Notes under the pieces: generated by a model | Database searches by the model: none | What the model was told of the DNA's origin: nothing | Seen by the model: the letters and a program-made list of their open reading frames with translations, nothing else | Assembly (NCBI GenBank): GCA_900079695.1 | Contig: LT599022.1 | Span: 3,865,359 to 3,929,358, forward strand | DNA length: 64,000 bases | Origin: an uncultured Alphaproteobacteria bacterium | GTDB lineage: Bacteria; Pseudomonadota; Alphaproteobacteria; Rhodospirillales; Rhodospirillaceae | Reading direction: 5' to 3' | Part shown: positions 1 through 9,575 of the stretch, piece by piece | Layout of the letters: each line of letters starts with the position of its first letter | How positions within the stretch are numbered: position 1 is the first letter of the stretch | Position numbers and translations under genes: made by a program

Positions 1-2
1 AG

Positions 3-566
3 CTTTCGACCGGCGACATGCTGCGCGCCGCGGTCAAGGCCGGCACCGAGATCGGCCTCAAGGCCAAGGCGGTGATGGAGGCGGGGCAGCTCGTCTCCGA
101 CAACCTGATGGTGGGGGTGATCCGTGCCCGCATCGCCGAGCCCGACTGCGCGGGCGGCTTCATTCTCGACGGCTTTCCGCGCACCATTCCGCAGGCCGAG
201 GCGCTCGACGCGATGCTGGCCGAGATGGGCATGGATCTCGACGCGGTGATCGAGGTGCGCGTTCCCGACGGGATGATCGTCGAGCGCATCACCGGCCGGT
301 ACTCCTGCGCCAAGTGCGGCGCGGGCTATCACGATACGTTTCAGAAGCCGAAGGTCGAGGGCGTCTGCGACGTCTGCGGCTCGACGGAGTTCATCCGCCG
401 CAAGGACGACACCGCGGAAACCGTGGAGACGCGCCTTGAGGCTTATCATCGACAGACCGCCCCGCTTCTGCCCTACTACGAGAAGCGCGGGTTGTTGAAG
501 ACCATCGACGGGGCCGCGCCGATTGACGACGTGACCCGGCAACTGGTGGATGCAGTGGCGGGCTGA
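3..566 (+). CDS. adk: adenylate kinase, 5'-truncated by the window edge
   Basis: Adenylate kinase interconverts ATP + AMP and 2 ADP in the cytosol. The reading frame enters from the left edge, so the P-loop N-terminus is missing; what is visible starts just after it. The NMP-binding region and the 'GGFILDGFPRT' motif are present. The LID carries two CxxC pairs (CAKC at about residue 105 of the visible part, CDVC 18 residues on), the zinc-binding LID of many bacterial enzymes. Its place just upstream of rpsM is the usual secY-adk-rpsM order, and it probably ends an spc-operon transcript that continues into the next genes. Confidence 0.97.
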   Translation, partial: LSTGDMLRAAVKAGTEIGLKAKAVMEAGQLVSDNLMVGVIRARIAEPDCAGGFILDGFPRTIPQAEALDAMLAEMGMDLDAVIEVRVPDGMIVERITGRYSCAKCGAGYHDTFQKPKVEGVCDVCGSTEFIRRKDDTAETVETRLEAYHRQTAPLLPYYEKRGLLKTIDGAAPIDDVTRQLVDAVAG

Positions 567-700
567 CGCCCGTTGTGGAAATAATACCCGGTGCCCATAT
601 GGGAGCCGTTGACTCGGGAAAGCAAATGCGTATAATCCCGCGACTTCGGATTTTCCGCGAAATGGTGTGCACCAAAGGTTAGTGCTAGGGAGAAGCGGCA

Positions 701-1069
701 TTGGCGCGTATTGCAGGCGTTAATATCCCGACCAACAAGCGCGTGGTGATCGCCTTGACCTACATCTACGGCATCGGTCCGAAGATGGCCAAGGAGATCT
801 GCGGCAAGGTCGGCATCACCGACGAGCGTCGGGTGAACCAGCTTTCCGATGAGGAAGTGCTGCGCATCCGCGAGGTCATCGACGGCGACTACACCGTCGA
901 GGGCGACCTCCGTCGTGAAGTCACGATGAACATCAAGCGGCTGATGGACTTGAAGTGCTATCGCGGCCTGCGTCATCGCCGTGGTCTGCCGGTTCGCGGC
1001 CAGCGCACGCATACCAATGCGCGCACCCGTAAAGGTCCGGCGAAGCCCATCGCCGGCAAGAAGAAGTAA
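701..1069 (+). CDS. rpsM: 30S ribosomal protein S13
   Basis: Small-subunit protein of the head region that contacts 23S rRNA and S19. The 122-residue product begins '[13 protein letters not shown]' and ends in the basic '[15 protein letters not shown]' tail, both diagnostic. The start is a TTG at 701, preceded by a GGGAGAAG ribosome-binding site; no ATG fits the conserved N-terminus. It is followed 15 bp later by rpsK in the same transcript. Confidence 0.98.
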   Translation: MARIAGVNIPTNKRVVIALTYIYGIGPKMAKEICGKVGITDERRVNQLSDEEVLRIREVIDGDYTVEGDLRREVTMNIKRLMDLKCYRGLRHRRGLPVRGQRTHTNARTRKGPAKPIAGKKK

Positions 1070-1084
1070 AAGGACTGATGGCAC

Positions 1085-1477
1085 ATGGCTAAGGCAGCTG
1101 CCGCGCGTCCGCGTCGTCGTGAGCGCAAGAACATCGTCTCCGGCGTCGCGCATGTGAACGCGTCGTTCAATAACACCATGGTCACCATCACCGACGCGCA
1201 GGGGAATGCGATTTCCTGGTCGTCGTCGGGCATGATGGGCTTCAAGGGCTCCCGCAAGTCGACGCCGTACGCGGCGCAGATGGCGGCCGAGGATGCCGGC
1301 AAGAAGGCCATGGACCACGGCATGAAGACGCTTGAGGTCGAGGTCAAGGGCCCGGGTTCGGGTCGCGAGTCGGCGCTGCGCGCGCTGCAGGCGGTGGGGT
1401 TCACCATCACCGCGATCCGCGACGTGACCCCGATCCCGCACAACGGTTGCCGCCCGCGCAAGCGTCGGCGCGTGTAA
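1085..1477 (+). CDS. rpsK: 30S ribosomal protein S11
   Basis: Small-subunit platform protein of 130 residues. The conserved core '[18 protein letters not shown]' and the C-terminal '[18 protein letters not shown]' are intact. It sits between rpsM and rpoA as in most bacterial alpha operons; rpsD is absent at this site, as is common in alphaproteobacteria. Confidence 0.98.
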   Translation: MAKAAAARPRRRERKNIVSGVAHVNASFNNTMVTITDAQGNAISWSSSGMMGFKGSRKSTPYAAQMAAEDAGKKAMDHGMKTLEVEVKGPGSGRESALRALQAVGFTITAIRDVTPIPHNGCRPRKRRRV

Positions 1478-1591
1478 TCCGGCTCCCACACGGATGAGGC
1501 GACGGTTTCCCGAGGGGATCGGGAACCCGTCGCTTCATCTGTTCGGCTGTGGGGGAGAGATCCCCCTCCTCTCCGTCTGATGAGGCACCCC

Positions 1592-2608
1592 GTGATTCAG
1601 AAGAATTGGCAGGAACTGATCAAACCGAACAAGCTCACCATCGAGCCGGGCGACGATCCGACGCGCGTCGCGAAGATCATCGCCGAGCCCCTGGAGCGCG
1701 GCTTCGGCATGACCGTGGGCAACGCCCTGCGTCGGGTCCTGCTGTCGTCCCTGCAGGGCGCGGCGGTGACCGCGATCCAGATCGAGAACGTCCTGCACGA
1801 GTTCTCCTCGGTGCCCGGCGTGCGCGAGGACGTCACCGACATCATCCTCAACGTCAAGAACATCGCGCTGCGCATGCATGCCGAGGGTCCGAAGCGCATG
1901 AGCCTGCGCAAGGTCGGCCCGGGCGTCGTCACCGCGGCGATGATCGAGGCGGGTGCGGACATCGAGATCCTCAACCCCGATCTCGTGCTCTGCACGCTGG
2001 ACGAGGGCGCGGTGTTCAATTGCGAGTTCACCGTCAACACCGGCAAGGGCTACGTGCCCGCGTCGATGAACCGCCCCGAGGATTGCCCGATCGGCCTGAT
2101 CCCGGTGGACGCGATCTTCTCGCCGGTGCTGAAGGTCGCCTACGAGGTGGACAACACCCGCGTCGGCCAGGTCACCGACTACGACAAGCTGATCATGAAC
2201 ATCGTCACCGACGGCACGGTGACCCCGGAAGACGCGGTGGCGCTCGCCGCCCGCATCGTCCAGGATCAGATGCAGCTGTTCGTGAACTTCGAGGAGCCGC
2301 AGACCCAGCCCGAGGCCGAGAAGGCCGACGAGCTGCCGTTCAACAAGAACCTGCTGCGCAAGGTCGACGAGTTGGAACTGTCCGTCCGCTCGGCGAACTG
2401 CCTCAAGAACGACAACATCATCTACATCGGCGACCTCGTCCAGAAGACCGAGACGGAGATGCTGCGGACCCCGAACTTCGGCCGCAAGTCCTTGAACGAG
2501 ATCAAGGAAGTGCTCGCTTCCATGGGCCTGCATCTTGGCATGGACATTCCGAACTGGCCGCCGGAGAACATCGAGGAACTGGCGAAGAAGCTGGAGGAGC
2601 CCTACTGA
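1592..2608 (+). CDS. rpoA: RNA polymerase alpha subunit
   Basis: Assembles the core polymerase and contacts UP elements and activators. The alpha-NTD dimerisation domain occupies about residues 1-230. The alpha-CTD helix-hairpin-helix follows from about residue 255 ('[17 protein letters not shown]'). I place the start at the GTG at 1592, giving the family's usual '[15 protein letters not shown]' N-terminus with GAGG just upstream. An in-frame ATG at 1580 would add four residues and is less well placed. With the GTG start the protein has 338 residues, the normal length. Confidence 0.97.
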   Translation: MIQKNWQELIKPNKLTIEPGDDPTRVAKIIAEPLERGFGMTVGNALRRVLLSSLQGAAVTAIQIENVLHEFSSVPGVREDVTDIILNVKNIALRMHAEGPKRMSLRKVGPGVVTAAMIEAGADIEILNPDLVLCTLDEGAVFNCEFTVNTGKGYVPASMNRPEDCPIGLIPVDAIFSPVLKVAYEVDNTRVGQVTDYDKLIMNIVTDGTVTPEDAVALAARIVQDQMQLFVNFEEPQTQPEAEKADELPFNKNLLRKVDELELSVRSANCLKNDNIIYIGDLVQKTETEMLRTPNFGRKSLNEIKEVLASMGLHLGMDIPNWPPENIEELAKKLEEPY

Positions 2609-2752
2609 GGGCTCTTTCTCCCTCGCCGGGAGACGGGTTTCTGAAATGGGTCCATGGGGGACCCGGCGGTCCGGCCCTGGGGCGAAGCCCTGCGGCGGAC
2701 TTGCAAACGACATCGGTCTCGTGCGCGAGCCGACAACTTTGAGGAGGATGGG

Positions 2753-3181
2753 ATGCGTCACCGTATGGGCGGCCGCAAACTGAACCGCACCAGTGCTCAC
2801 CGCAGCGCGATGTTCTCGAACATGGCCGCCGCGCTGCTGAAGCACGAGCAGATCAAGACCACGCTGCCGAAGGCGAAGGAACTGCGTCCCATCGTCGAGA
2901 AGCTGATCAGCCTCGGCAAGCGCGGCGACCTGCACGCCCGCCGTCAGGCGTATGCGCAGTTGCGCGACGACGCGATCGTCGCCAAATTGTTCACGGTTCT
3001 GAAGGATCGCTACGCCACCCGCCAGGGCGGCTATTCGCGCGTGCTGAAGGCGGGCTTCCGCTACGGCGACTGCGCGCCGATGGCGATCATCGAGCTGGTC
3101 GATCGTGACCCCGAGGCGAAGGGCAAGGACTCCGGTCCGACGATGAAGTCGGAGGAAGAGGAGGTCGCCGCCGAGGCGTAA
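2753..3181 (+). CDS. rplQ: 50S ribosomal protein L17
   Basis: Large-subunit protein near the exit tunnel. The start at 2753 is chosen because the conserved '[17 protein letters not shown]' begins there, eight bases after a strong GAGGAGGA. A longer in-frame extension back to 2654 lacks family similarity. The product has 142 residues, with the acidic and alanine-rich C-terminal tail seen in alphaproteobacteria. It is the last gene of the ribosomal operon, and a terminator follows. Confidence 0.97.
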   Translation: MRHRMGGRKLNRTSAHRSAMFSNMAAALLKHEQIKTTLPKAKELRPIVEKLISLGKRGDLHARRQAYAQLRDDAIVAKLFTVLKDRYATRQGGYSRVLKAGFRYGDCAPMAIIELVDRDPEAKGKDSGPTMKSEEEEVAAEA

Positions 3182-3208
3182 GCCGGGCGCGCCCATCGCA
3201 TGTGGGAA

Positions 3209-3232
3209 AGGCGGCCTTCGGGTCGCCTTTTC
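3209..3232 (+). terminator. rho-independent terminator after rplQ
   Basis: An 8-bp stem (AGGCGGCC / GGTCGCCT, one G-T pair) closes a TTCG tetraloop and is followed by a short T run. It ends the ribosomal transcript about 30 bases after the rplQ stop. Confidence 0.75.
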
Positions 3233-3257
3233 GCTTTCTGGAGAGGACGAGCGGAAG

Positions 3258-4694
3258 ATGCGGGCATTGCGGGGGTGGACGGGTGCGGTTCTGGCGGCGC
3301 TGGTGCTGGCGACGCCCGCCGCGGCGCAGGAGGTGCGGGTTCCGCCCGCCAGCCGCGCCGAGATTCAGCAGTCGTTCGCGCCGGTGGTCAAGGCGGTCGC
3401 CCCCGCGGTGGTGAACATCTACACCAGCAAGACCGTGACGGTGCGCACCCGCGTCAATCCGCTGCTCGAAGACCCGTTCTTCCGCCAGTTCTTCGGCGAC
3501 CAGTTCGGCCTCAACCAGTCGGTGCCGCGGGAGCGGGTGGAGCGGTCGCTGGGCTCGGGGGTGATCATCGACCCCGACGGCGTGATCGTCACCAACAACC
3601 ACGTCATCGACGGCGCCGACGAGATCACCGTGATCCTCTCCGACCGCCGCGAGTATCCGGCGACGGTGGTGGGCCGCGACCCCAAGACCGACATCGGCGT
3701 GCTGCGTATCGACACTCGCGGCCGCAAGCTCGCCTATCTCGAATTCGGCGACGCCGACAGCCTCGAGGTCGGAGACCTGGTGCTGGCGATCGGCAACCCG
3801 TTCGGCCTCAACCAGACCGTCACCTCCGGCATCGTCTCGGCGTTGGCGCGCACCTCGGTGGGCGTCGCCGACTACGGCTTCTTCATCCAGACCGACGCGG
3901 CGATCAATCCCGGCAACTCGGGCGGCGCCCTGGTGGACATGAAGGGCCGCCTCGTCGGCCTGAACTCGGCGATCTACTCGCGGGGCGGGCAGGCGGGGGC
4001 GGGCAGCATCGGCATCGGCTTCGCGATCCCGAGCGCGATGGTGCGGGCGGTGTCGCAAAGTCTGCTCGCGCACGGCCGCCCGGTGCGCTCGTGGTTCGGC
4101 GCGTCGGGCGACACGGTCTCCGCCGAGATGGCCGACAGCCTCGGCCTCGACCATCCCTACGGCGCGATCATCGCCGACGTCTACGCCGACAGTCCGGCGG
4201 CGGCGGCAGGGCTGAAGTCGGGGGACGTGGTGCTGGCGATCGACGGCCGCGAGGTCGAGGACGTGGCGGCGCTGCGCTACCGCCTCGCCACCGTGCCGGT
4301 GGGCGACACCGCGCGGCTCACCGTCCTGCGGCGCGGCAAGCAGATCGAGGTCGCGGCGAAGTTGATCGAGCCGCCGGACGTTCCGGCCCGCGCGACCACG
4401 CTGGTGGGCGGCCGTACGCCGCTTTCGGGAGCGGAGATCGCCAACCTCAATCCCGCGCTCGCCGAGGAGACCGGCATGCCGCTCGGCACCGGCGGCGTGG
4501 TGATCACCCGGTTGCAGCGCGGATCGGTGGCGGCCCGGCTGGGCTTCCGCCCCGGCGACCACGTCGACGTGATCAACGGCCGCAAGATCGACAGCGTCGC
4601 CACCGCGATGAAGCTCCTCAAGGCGGCGCAGGGCGGCTGGCGTGTCGAAATCCTGCGCGACGGCGAGCGCCTCGCGATGTCGGTGGACGGCTGA
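3258..4694 (+). CDS. htrA: HtrA/Deg-family periplasmic serine protease
   Basis: Periplasmic quality-control protease and chaperone of 478 residues. A signal peptide with cleavage near 'ATPAAAQ' (about residue 24) is followed by a trypsin-like domain. The catalytic triad is visible: His115 in 'NNHVIDGA', Asp145 in 'KTDIGVL', and Ser221 in 'GNSGGAL'. Two PDZ domains follow, about residues 280-370 and 385-475; the second begins around 'GAEIANLNP'. It opens a tight run htrA-rarA-crcB-rluC: the stop overlaps the rarA start (TGATG). Whether it is the DegP, DegQ or MucD orthologue cannot be told from sequence alone. Confidence 0.93.
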   Translation: MRALRGWTGAVLAALVLATPAAAQEVRVPPASRAEIQQSFAPVVKAVAPAVVNIYTSKTVTVRTRVNPLLEDPFFRQFFGDQFGLNQSVPRERVERSLGSGVIIDPDGVIVTNNHVIDGADEITVILSDRREYPATVVGRDPKTDIGVLRIDTRGRKLAYLEFGDADSLEVGDLVLAIGNPFGLNQTVTSGIVSALARTSVGVADYGFFIQTDAAINPGNSGGALVDMKGRLVGLNSAIYSRGGQAGAGSIGIGFAIPSAMVRAVSQSLLAHGRPVRSWFGASGDTVSAEMADSLGLDHPYGAIIADVYADSPAAAAGLKSGDVVLAIDGREVEDVAALRYRLATVPVGDTARLTVLRRGKQIEVAAKLIEPPDVPARATTLVGGRTPLSGAEIANLNPALAEETGMPLGTGGVVITRLQRGSVAARLGFRPGDHVDVINGRKIDSVATAMKLLKAAQGGWRVEILRDGERLAMSVDG

Positions 4695-6037
4695 TGAACG
4701 AAGACCTGTTCCCCGCGGCGAAGCCGAAGCGCGGCGGCAAGCCGCCGCCGCACCCGCTCGCGGATCGCCTGCGTCCGGCGACGATCGGCGACATTCTCGG
4801 CCAGGACCACGTGCTCGGGCCGGAGGGTCCGCTCGGCCGGCAGATCGCCCAGGGGCGGGTGCCGTCGCTGATCCTCTGGGGGCCGCCGGGCTGCGGCAAG
4901 ACCACCCTCGCGCGCGCGCTCGCCGCGCACACCGATCTCGTCTTCCGGCCGCTTTCGGCGGTGTTCTCGGGGGTCGCCGACCTGCGCAAGACGTTCGACG
5001 CGGCGCGCGCCGAGCGCGACGCGAGCGGGCGCGGCACGCTGCTGTTCGTCGACGAAATCCATCGCTTCAACAAGGCGCAGCAGGACGGCTTCCTGCCCCA
5101 CGTCGAGGACGGCACGGTGGTGCTGGTGGGCGCGACCACCGAGAACCCGAGCTTCGAACTCAATGCGGCGCTGCTGTCGCGTTGTCAGGTGGTGGTGCTG
5201 AAGCGCCTCGACGAGGATGCGCTCGAACGTCTGCTCGGCCGCGCCGAGGCCGAGACCGGGCATCCGCTGCCGGTCGATGCGGAGGCGCGCACCGCGCTCA
5301 AGGCGATGGCCGACGGCGACGGGCGGATGCTGCTCAACATGGTCGAGGGCCTGTACGCGATGGCGGCGGAGGGCGAGATCTTCGGCGCCGCCGATCTCGC
5401 GCGGGTGGTGCAGCGGCGCGCCCCGGTGTTCGACAAATCGGGCGAGAGCCACTACAACCTGATCTCGGCGCTGCACAAGTCGCTGCGCGGCTCGGATACC
5501 GACGCCGCCCTCTATTGGCTGGCGCGGATGCTCGACGGCGGCGAGGACCCGGCCTACATCCTGCGCCGCCTCACCCGGTTCGCGATCGAGGACGTCGGCC
5601 TCGCCGATCCGGGCGCGATCGCCCAGGCGATCGCGGCGTGGGAGACCTTCGACCGTCTCGGCTCGCCGGAGGGCGACCTCGCCCTCAGCTACCTCGTCAT
5701 CTATCTCGGCACCGCGCCGAAATCGGTGGGCGCCTACAAGGCCCACGGCGCAGCCAAGCGCGCGGCGCGGGCGACCGGCTCGCTGATGCCGCCGATGCAC
5801 ATCCTCAACGCGCCGACGAAGATGATGAAGGAGCTCGGCTACGCCGCCGGCTACCAGTACGATCCGGACACCGCCGAGGGCTTCTCGGGGCAGAACTACT
5901 TTCCCGACGGCATGGCGCGGGAGACCTTCTATCGTCCGGTCGAACGCGGCTTCGAACGCGAAATCGGCAAGCGGCTGGCGTATTGGAACCGCCTGCGCGC
6001 GGAAAAGTCAGGTTCCAGCGGAGACCCCTCGGAATGA
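4694..6037 (+). CDS. rarA: replication-associated recombination protein A (AAA+ ATPase)
   Basis: AAA+ clamp-loader-like ATPase of the RarA/MgsA/WRNIP1 family, acting at stalled replication forks. The 447-residue product has Walker A 'GPPGCGKTT' at about residue 63, Walker B 'LLFVDEIHRF' at about residue 117 and the sensor segment 'GATTENPSF'. The C-terminal MgsA domain carries 'YPDGMARETFY'-like residues near the end. Its start overlaps the htrA stop and its own stop overlaps the crcB start, so translation is probably coupled. Confidence 0.95.
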   Translation: MNEDLFPAAKPKRGGKPPPHPLADRLRPATIGDILGQDHVLGPEGPLGRQIAQGRVPSLILWGPPGCGKTTLARALAAHTDLVFRPLSAVFSGVADLRKTFDAARAERDASGRGTLLFVDEIHRFNKAQQDGFLPHVEDGTVVLVGATTENPSFELNAALLSRCQVVVLKRLDEDALERLLGRAEAETGHPLPVDAEARTALKAMADGDGRMLLNMVEGLYAMAAEGEIFGAADLARVVQRRAPVFDKSGESHYNLISALHKSLRGSDTDAALYWLARMLDGGEDPAYILRRLTRFAIEDVGLADPGAIAQAIAAWETFDRLGSPEGDLALSYLVIYLGTAPKSVGAYKAHGAAKRAARATGSLMPPMHILNAPTKMMKELGYAAGYQYDPDTAEGFSGQNYFPDGMARETFYRPVERGFEREIGKRLAYWNRLRAEKSGSSGDPSE

Positions 6038-6420
6038 ACTGGTTGATGGTGGGCGCGGTCGCGGGCGGCGGCGCATTGGGCAGCGTCGCGCGGTATTTCG
6101 CGGCCGGCCTGCTCGGGCGGACGTTCGGAACCGCGTTCCCGTGGGGGACGCTGGCGGTGAACATCGTCGGTTCGTTCGCGATGGGCATGGTGGTCGAGCT
6201 GATCGCCCTGAAGTTCTCGGTGAGCCAGGAATTGCGGGCGTTCCTCGCGGTCGGCGTGCTCGGCGGCTTCACCACGTTTTCGAGTTTCTCGCTCGACACC
6301 GCGGTGCTGTTCCAGCGCGGCGAGTTCGGTCATGCGATGGTCTACGTTCTCGCTTCGGTGCTGGGCGGCCTGTTCGCCCTGTTTGCCGCCCTTTATCTCG
6401 TGCGACAGGTGATTGCGTGA
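6034..6420 (+). CDS. crcB: fluoride ion channel CrcB/Fluc
   Basis: Small dual-topology membrane protein that exports fluoride. The 128 residues contain four hydrophobic segments. Conserved motifs are 'GGALGSVARY', 'GTLAVNIVGSFAMG' and 'GFCGGFTTFSSF'-type sequence, here 'GVLGGFTTFSSFSLD'; the Phe, Thr and Ser residues line the pore. It overlaps rarA by four bases and rluC by one. No fluoride riboswitch is visible because the gene lies inside the operon. Confidence 0.95.
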   Translation: MNWLMVGAVAGGGALGSVARYFAAGLLGRTFGTAFPWGTLAVNIVGSFAMGMVVELIALKFSVSQELRAFLAVGVLGGFTTFSSFSLDTAVLFQRGEFGHAMVYVLASVLGGLFALFAALYLVRQVIA

Positions 6421-7436
6421 TGTCCGAAATCCAGGAACCCAAGGTTCGCGTCCTGACCGTCGGCGCCGACGACGAGGGCATCCGCCTCGACCGTTGGTTC
6501 GCCCGCCATGTACCCGAATGCGGGCGCGGCCAGATCGAGAAGCTCTGCCGCACCGGCCAGGTGCGCCTCGACGGCAAGCGGGTGAAGGCGGGCGACCGGG
6601 TGTCCGCCGGGCAGGCGGTGCGGGTGCCGCCGATCGCGCCGCGGGTGGAGGGTGCGGCGTTCGCGAAGCCGAAGCCGGTGCTCACGGAGGCGCAGGCCGA
6701 ACGTTTGCGCGCCTGCGTGATCCACAAGGACGCCGAGGTCCTGGTGCTCGACAAGCCCGCGGGGCTGGCGGTGCAGGGTGGCTCGGGAATGGAGACCCAC
6801 CTCGACGCGATGATGGACGCGTTGCGCTTCGGTGCGGCCGAGCGGCCGCGGCTCGTCCACCGGCTCGACAAGGACACCTCGGGCGTGCTGGTGCTCGCCC
6901 GCACCCGCAAGGCGGCGCAGGCGCTGACCGCCGCGTTCCGCGAGCGCCGCACCCAGAAGCTCTATTGGGCGGTGGTGGCGGGGGTGCCGCAGCCGCGCCA
7001 GGGCCGCCTCGACGCGCCGCTCGGCAAGTTGCGTCACGGTTCGGTGGAGAAGATGGGCGTGGACGACGACGACGGAAAGACCGCGGTGACCGACTTCCGC
7101 GTCGTCGACGAGGTGCGCAAACGCGCCGCCTGGGTGGCGATGATGCCGCGCACCGGCCGCACCCACCAGCTCCGCGCGCACATGGCGCACCTGGGCACGC
7201 CGATCCTCGGCGACGGCAAGTACGGCGGCCGCGCCGCGTTCCTGCCCGAAGCGGAGGGCGTGGCGAAGATCAGGCAGCTTCATCTGCACGCCCGCGCGAT
7301 CGTCGTCGCGCACCCCGCGGGCGGAGTGCTGCGGGTCGTGGCGCCGTTGCCGCCGCACATGGTCAAGACGTTCGCGGATTTCGGTTTCGAGGAGGTGCTG
7401 GGGCGCGACGAGCCGATGTTCGACCTCGATTATTGA
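6420..7436 (+). CDS. rluC: RluA-family 23S rRNA pseudouridine synthase
   Basis: Isomerises uridines in 23S rRNA. The 338-residue protein has an N-terminal S4 RNA-binding domain (about residues 20-75, 'IRLDRWFARHVP'). The catalytic domain carries 'RLVHRLDKDTSGVLVLART', with the catalytic aspartate at about residue 150. 'RTGRTHQLRAHMAHLG' further on is the usual substrate-binding segment. The S4 domain and length fit RluC better than RluA. It starts on the A of the crcB stop and closes the htrA operon. Confidence 0.9.
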   Translation: MSEIQEPKVRVLTVGADDEGIRLDRWFARHVPECGRGQIEKLCRTGQVRLDGKRVKAGDRVSAGQAVRVPPIAPRVEGAAFAKPKPVLTEAQAERLRACVIHKDAEVLVLDKPAGLAVQGGSGMETHLDAMMDALRFGAAERPRLVHRLDKDTSGVLVLARTRKAAQALTAAFRERRTQKLYWAVVAGVPQPRQGRLDAPLGKLRHGSVEKMGVDDDDGKTAVTDFRVVDEVRKRAAWVAMMPRTGRTHQLRAHMAHLGTPILGDGKYGGRAAFLPEAEGVAKIRQLHLHARAIVVAHPAGGVLRVVAPLPPHMVKTFADFGFEEVLGRDEPMFDLDY

Positions 7437-7454
7437 GGCCCGGCGTCTCCACAC

Positions 7455-7488
7455 AAAAAACGGCCGCGTCGGGAGACGCGGCCGTTTC
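7455..7488. terminator. bidirectional terminator between rluC and the DASS transporter
   Basis: A perfect 13-bp inverted repeat (AAACGGCCGCGTC / GACGCGGCCGTTT) with a GGGA loop lies between two convergent genes. A-rich and T-rich flanks on either side suit termination in both directions. Confidence 0.85.
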
Positions 7489-7502
7489 CGTAGGCGGAAG
7501 GA

Positions 7503-9041
7503 TCAGACCTTCACGCCGAAGGCGATCGGCATCATCACCGCCATCACCGCGATCGAGATCACGATACCGATCAGGCAGAGGGTGAAGCCGGACTTGAACA
7601 TGTCGGGCACGCGGATCAGACCGGAGCCGAACACGATCGCGTTCGGCGGGGTCGCCACCGGCAGCGCGAAGGCGAGCGACGCGCCGAGCGCCACCGGGAT
7701 CGCCATCAGCAGCGGCGAGACGCCGAGGCCCTGCGCGATCGAGATCGACAGCGGCACGAAGGTCGCCGCCACCGCGGTGTTCGAGGTCATCTGCGTCAGC
7801 AGCATCGCGACGGTGGCGAGGATCGCCATGATCACCAGCGGGCTCATGCCGGCGAGGCCCTGCATCTGCTGAGCGACGTATTCGGTCACGCCCGACTTCG
7901 AGAGCGCGCCGCCGAGCGCGAACCCGCCGCCGAACAGCAGGATCGCGTCCCACGGAATGCCCTTGGCGAACAGCGAGCTGTCCAGCAGCATCCGGCCCTT
8001 CTTGAAGTTGACCGGAACGAGGAAGCAGAGCAGCAGCGCGGTCATGCCGATGGTCGAGTCGGTGATGAACTTGCTGAGCGGCGTGACCTTGCCGCCGAAC
8101 TCCACCGCCGGCAGCAGGCTGAGCAGCTGCGGACGCAGGATCCACGACAGCGCGGTGACGACGAACAGGATCATCGTCAGACGCTCGCCGGTGGACATCG
8201 GGCCGAGCTTCTCCAGCTCCTCGTCGACGATCGCCCCGGCGGCCGAGAGATCGAGCGCCTTGATCGGGAACATCGCCGGCAGCAGGAACAGGGTGATGGC
8301 GATCAGCGCGATGCCGATCGGACCGCCGACCAGCATGAAGTTGGCGAACGGCACGGCGGTGCCGGTCATCTGCATCACCTGGCCGGCCATCACCGCGTTC
8401 GGCGGGGTACCGATCAGGGTCGCCATGCCGCCCATCGACGACGAGAAGGCGATGCCGAGCATCACGCAGATGCCGAAGTTGATCGCCGCACGCTTCTCGA
8501 TTTCCGAGCGGTTCTCGCCTTCCTGCACCATCTTCACGATCGCCATGCCGATCGGCATCATCAGCGCCGCGCACGCGGTGTTCGACATCCAGGCCGAGAG
8601 GAAGCCGGTGGCGATCATGAAGCCGAGGATCAGCATCTTCGGGTTGGTGCCGCAGACCTTCAGCACGATCAGCGAGACGCGGCGGTGGAGGTTCCAGGTC
8701 TCCATCGCGTACGCCAGCGCGAAACCGCCGACGAACAGCCAGATCAGGTCGTTGGCGTAATTGGGCGCCACCTGCTTGGCGGGCAGGACGCCGAGAACCG
8801 GAAACAGCACCAGCGGCGCGAGGGCGGTGACCGAGATCGGAATCGCCTCGAGCATCCACCAGGTCGCCATCAGCAGGGTCACGCCGATGGTCTTCCACGC
8901 GGAGACGGAAATCCCCTCCGGCGGAGCGGTAAACAGGGTGTAGAGCAGGAACGCTATACCCAGAAACAAACCAATGATTTCTTTCTTGCGGTCGCCGGTC
9001 ATCCCTTCGGATGCCGCGGCCGCGGCGCTTGCAGAACTCAT
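7503..9041 (-). CDS. DASS/SLC13-family sodium:anion symporter
   Basis: Inner-membrane transporter of the divalent anion:sodium symporter family, usually moving dicarboxylates, tartrate or sulfate. The 512 residues are almost wholly hydrophobic. The two family SNT signatures are present: 'SAWMSNTACAALMMPIG' in the first half and 'TQMTSNTAVAATFVPLS' in the second. I start at the ATG at 9041 ('MSSASAAAA'), which has GGGGGACAG upstream; a longer in-frame extension to 9146 is GC-rich filler. Substrate cannot be assigned from sequence. It is monocistronic, with a long upstream region. Confidence 0.9.
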   Translation of the reverse strand: MSSASAAAAASEGMTGDRKKEIIGLFLGIAFLLYTLFTAPPEGISVSAWKTIGVTLLMATWWMLEAIPISVTALAPLVLFPVLGVLPAKQVAPNYANDLIWLFVGGFALAYAMETWNLHRRVSLIVLKVCGTNPKMLILGFMIATGFLSAWMSNTACAALMMPIGMAIVKMVQEGENRSEIEKRAAINFGICVMLGIAFSSSMGGMATLIGTPPNAVMAGQVMQMTGTAVPFANFMLVGGPIGIALIAITLFLLPAMFPIKALDLSAAGAIVDEELEKLGPMSTGERLTMILFVVTALSWILRPQLLSLLPAVEFGGKVTPLSKFITDSTIGMTALLLCFLVPVNFKKGRMLLDSSLFAKGIPWDAILLFGGGFALGGALSKSGVTEYVAQQMQGLAGMSPLVIMAILATVAMLLTQMTSNTAVAATFVPLSISIAQGLGVSPLLMAIPVALGASLAFALPVATPPNAIVFGSGLIRVPDMFKSGFTLCLIGIVISIAVMAVMMPIAFGVKV

Positions 9042-9575
9042 TCTGTCCCCCAGAAAAGGCAATGTTCTGTGTGTTGAAAGCCCCGGGATCCGCACCCAGC
9101 GCAAGTCGGCGGGGGTTTCAGCCCGCGGATCCCTTCCCGGCCCCAACGGTTAGCCTCATTTGCCACAAATGTAAAGTCGATTGGGGTGAAAGTGTGGCTA
9201 TTCAGGTGGTCGCGGTTTTCGCGCCTAATCCGTTAAATACTGCAAAATTCACTCTAATCTCACGGAAAGAAAGGAGTTGTCCGGACAGATCGGATGCCGG
9301 CAAGGTTGCGCTCGACGGAATTGAAGGCGAAAATGCGGCACCTACCCATGAAAGTGGGCAAAATACGCCGGAAGGTTCCGGAGATATTGGCGAAATCGTG
9401 TCCGCATCGTGGCGCGCAGGAGGGTGTCCGGTCGGCCGCCGCCGCGTCCGCGGGAGCGGAGTCGCGCCGCAACCGTCGCGGTGGGGGTGTCGCGGTGGAG
9501 TTGAGCACCTAAATCAAGGGGATCGCCGGGGATCCTCCCGGCGCCAGCACTGCCGGAAAAATCGGAGGACGAACG
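9042..9575. other. 534-bp intergenic region between divergent transporter and AsmA genes
   Basis: I see no convincing gene here. The stretch 9160-9270 is noticeably poorer in G+C than its surroundings and is a reasonable place for promoters. A perfect 9-bp inverted repeat, GGGATCCGC (9085-9093) and GCGGATCCC (9125-9133), separated by 31 bases, lies just upstream of the transporter start and could be an operator or leader hairpin. A shorter hairpin (GCCGGG/CCCGGC, 9525-9542) precedes the AsmA gene. Short open frames on both strands show no family features. Confidence 0.5.
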
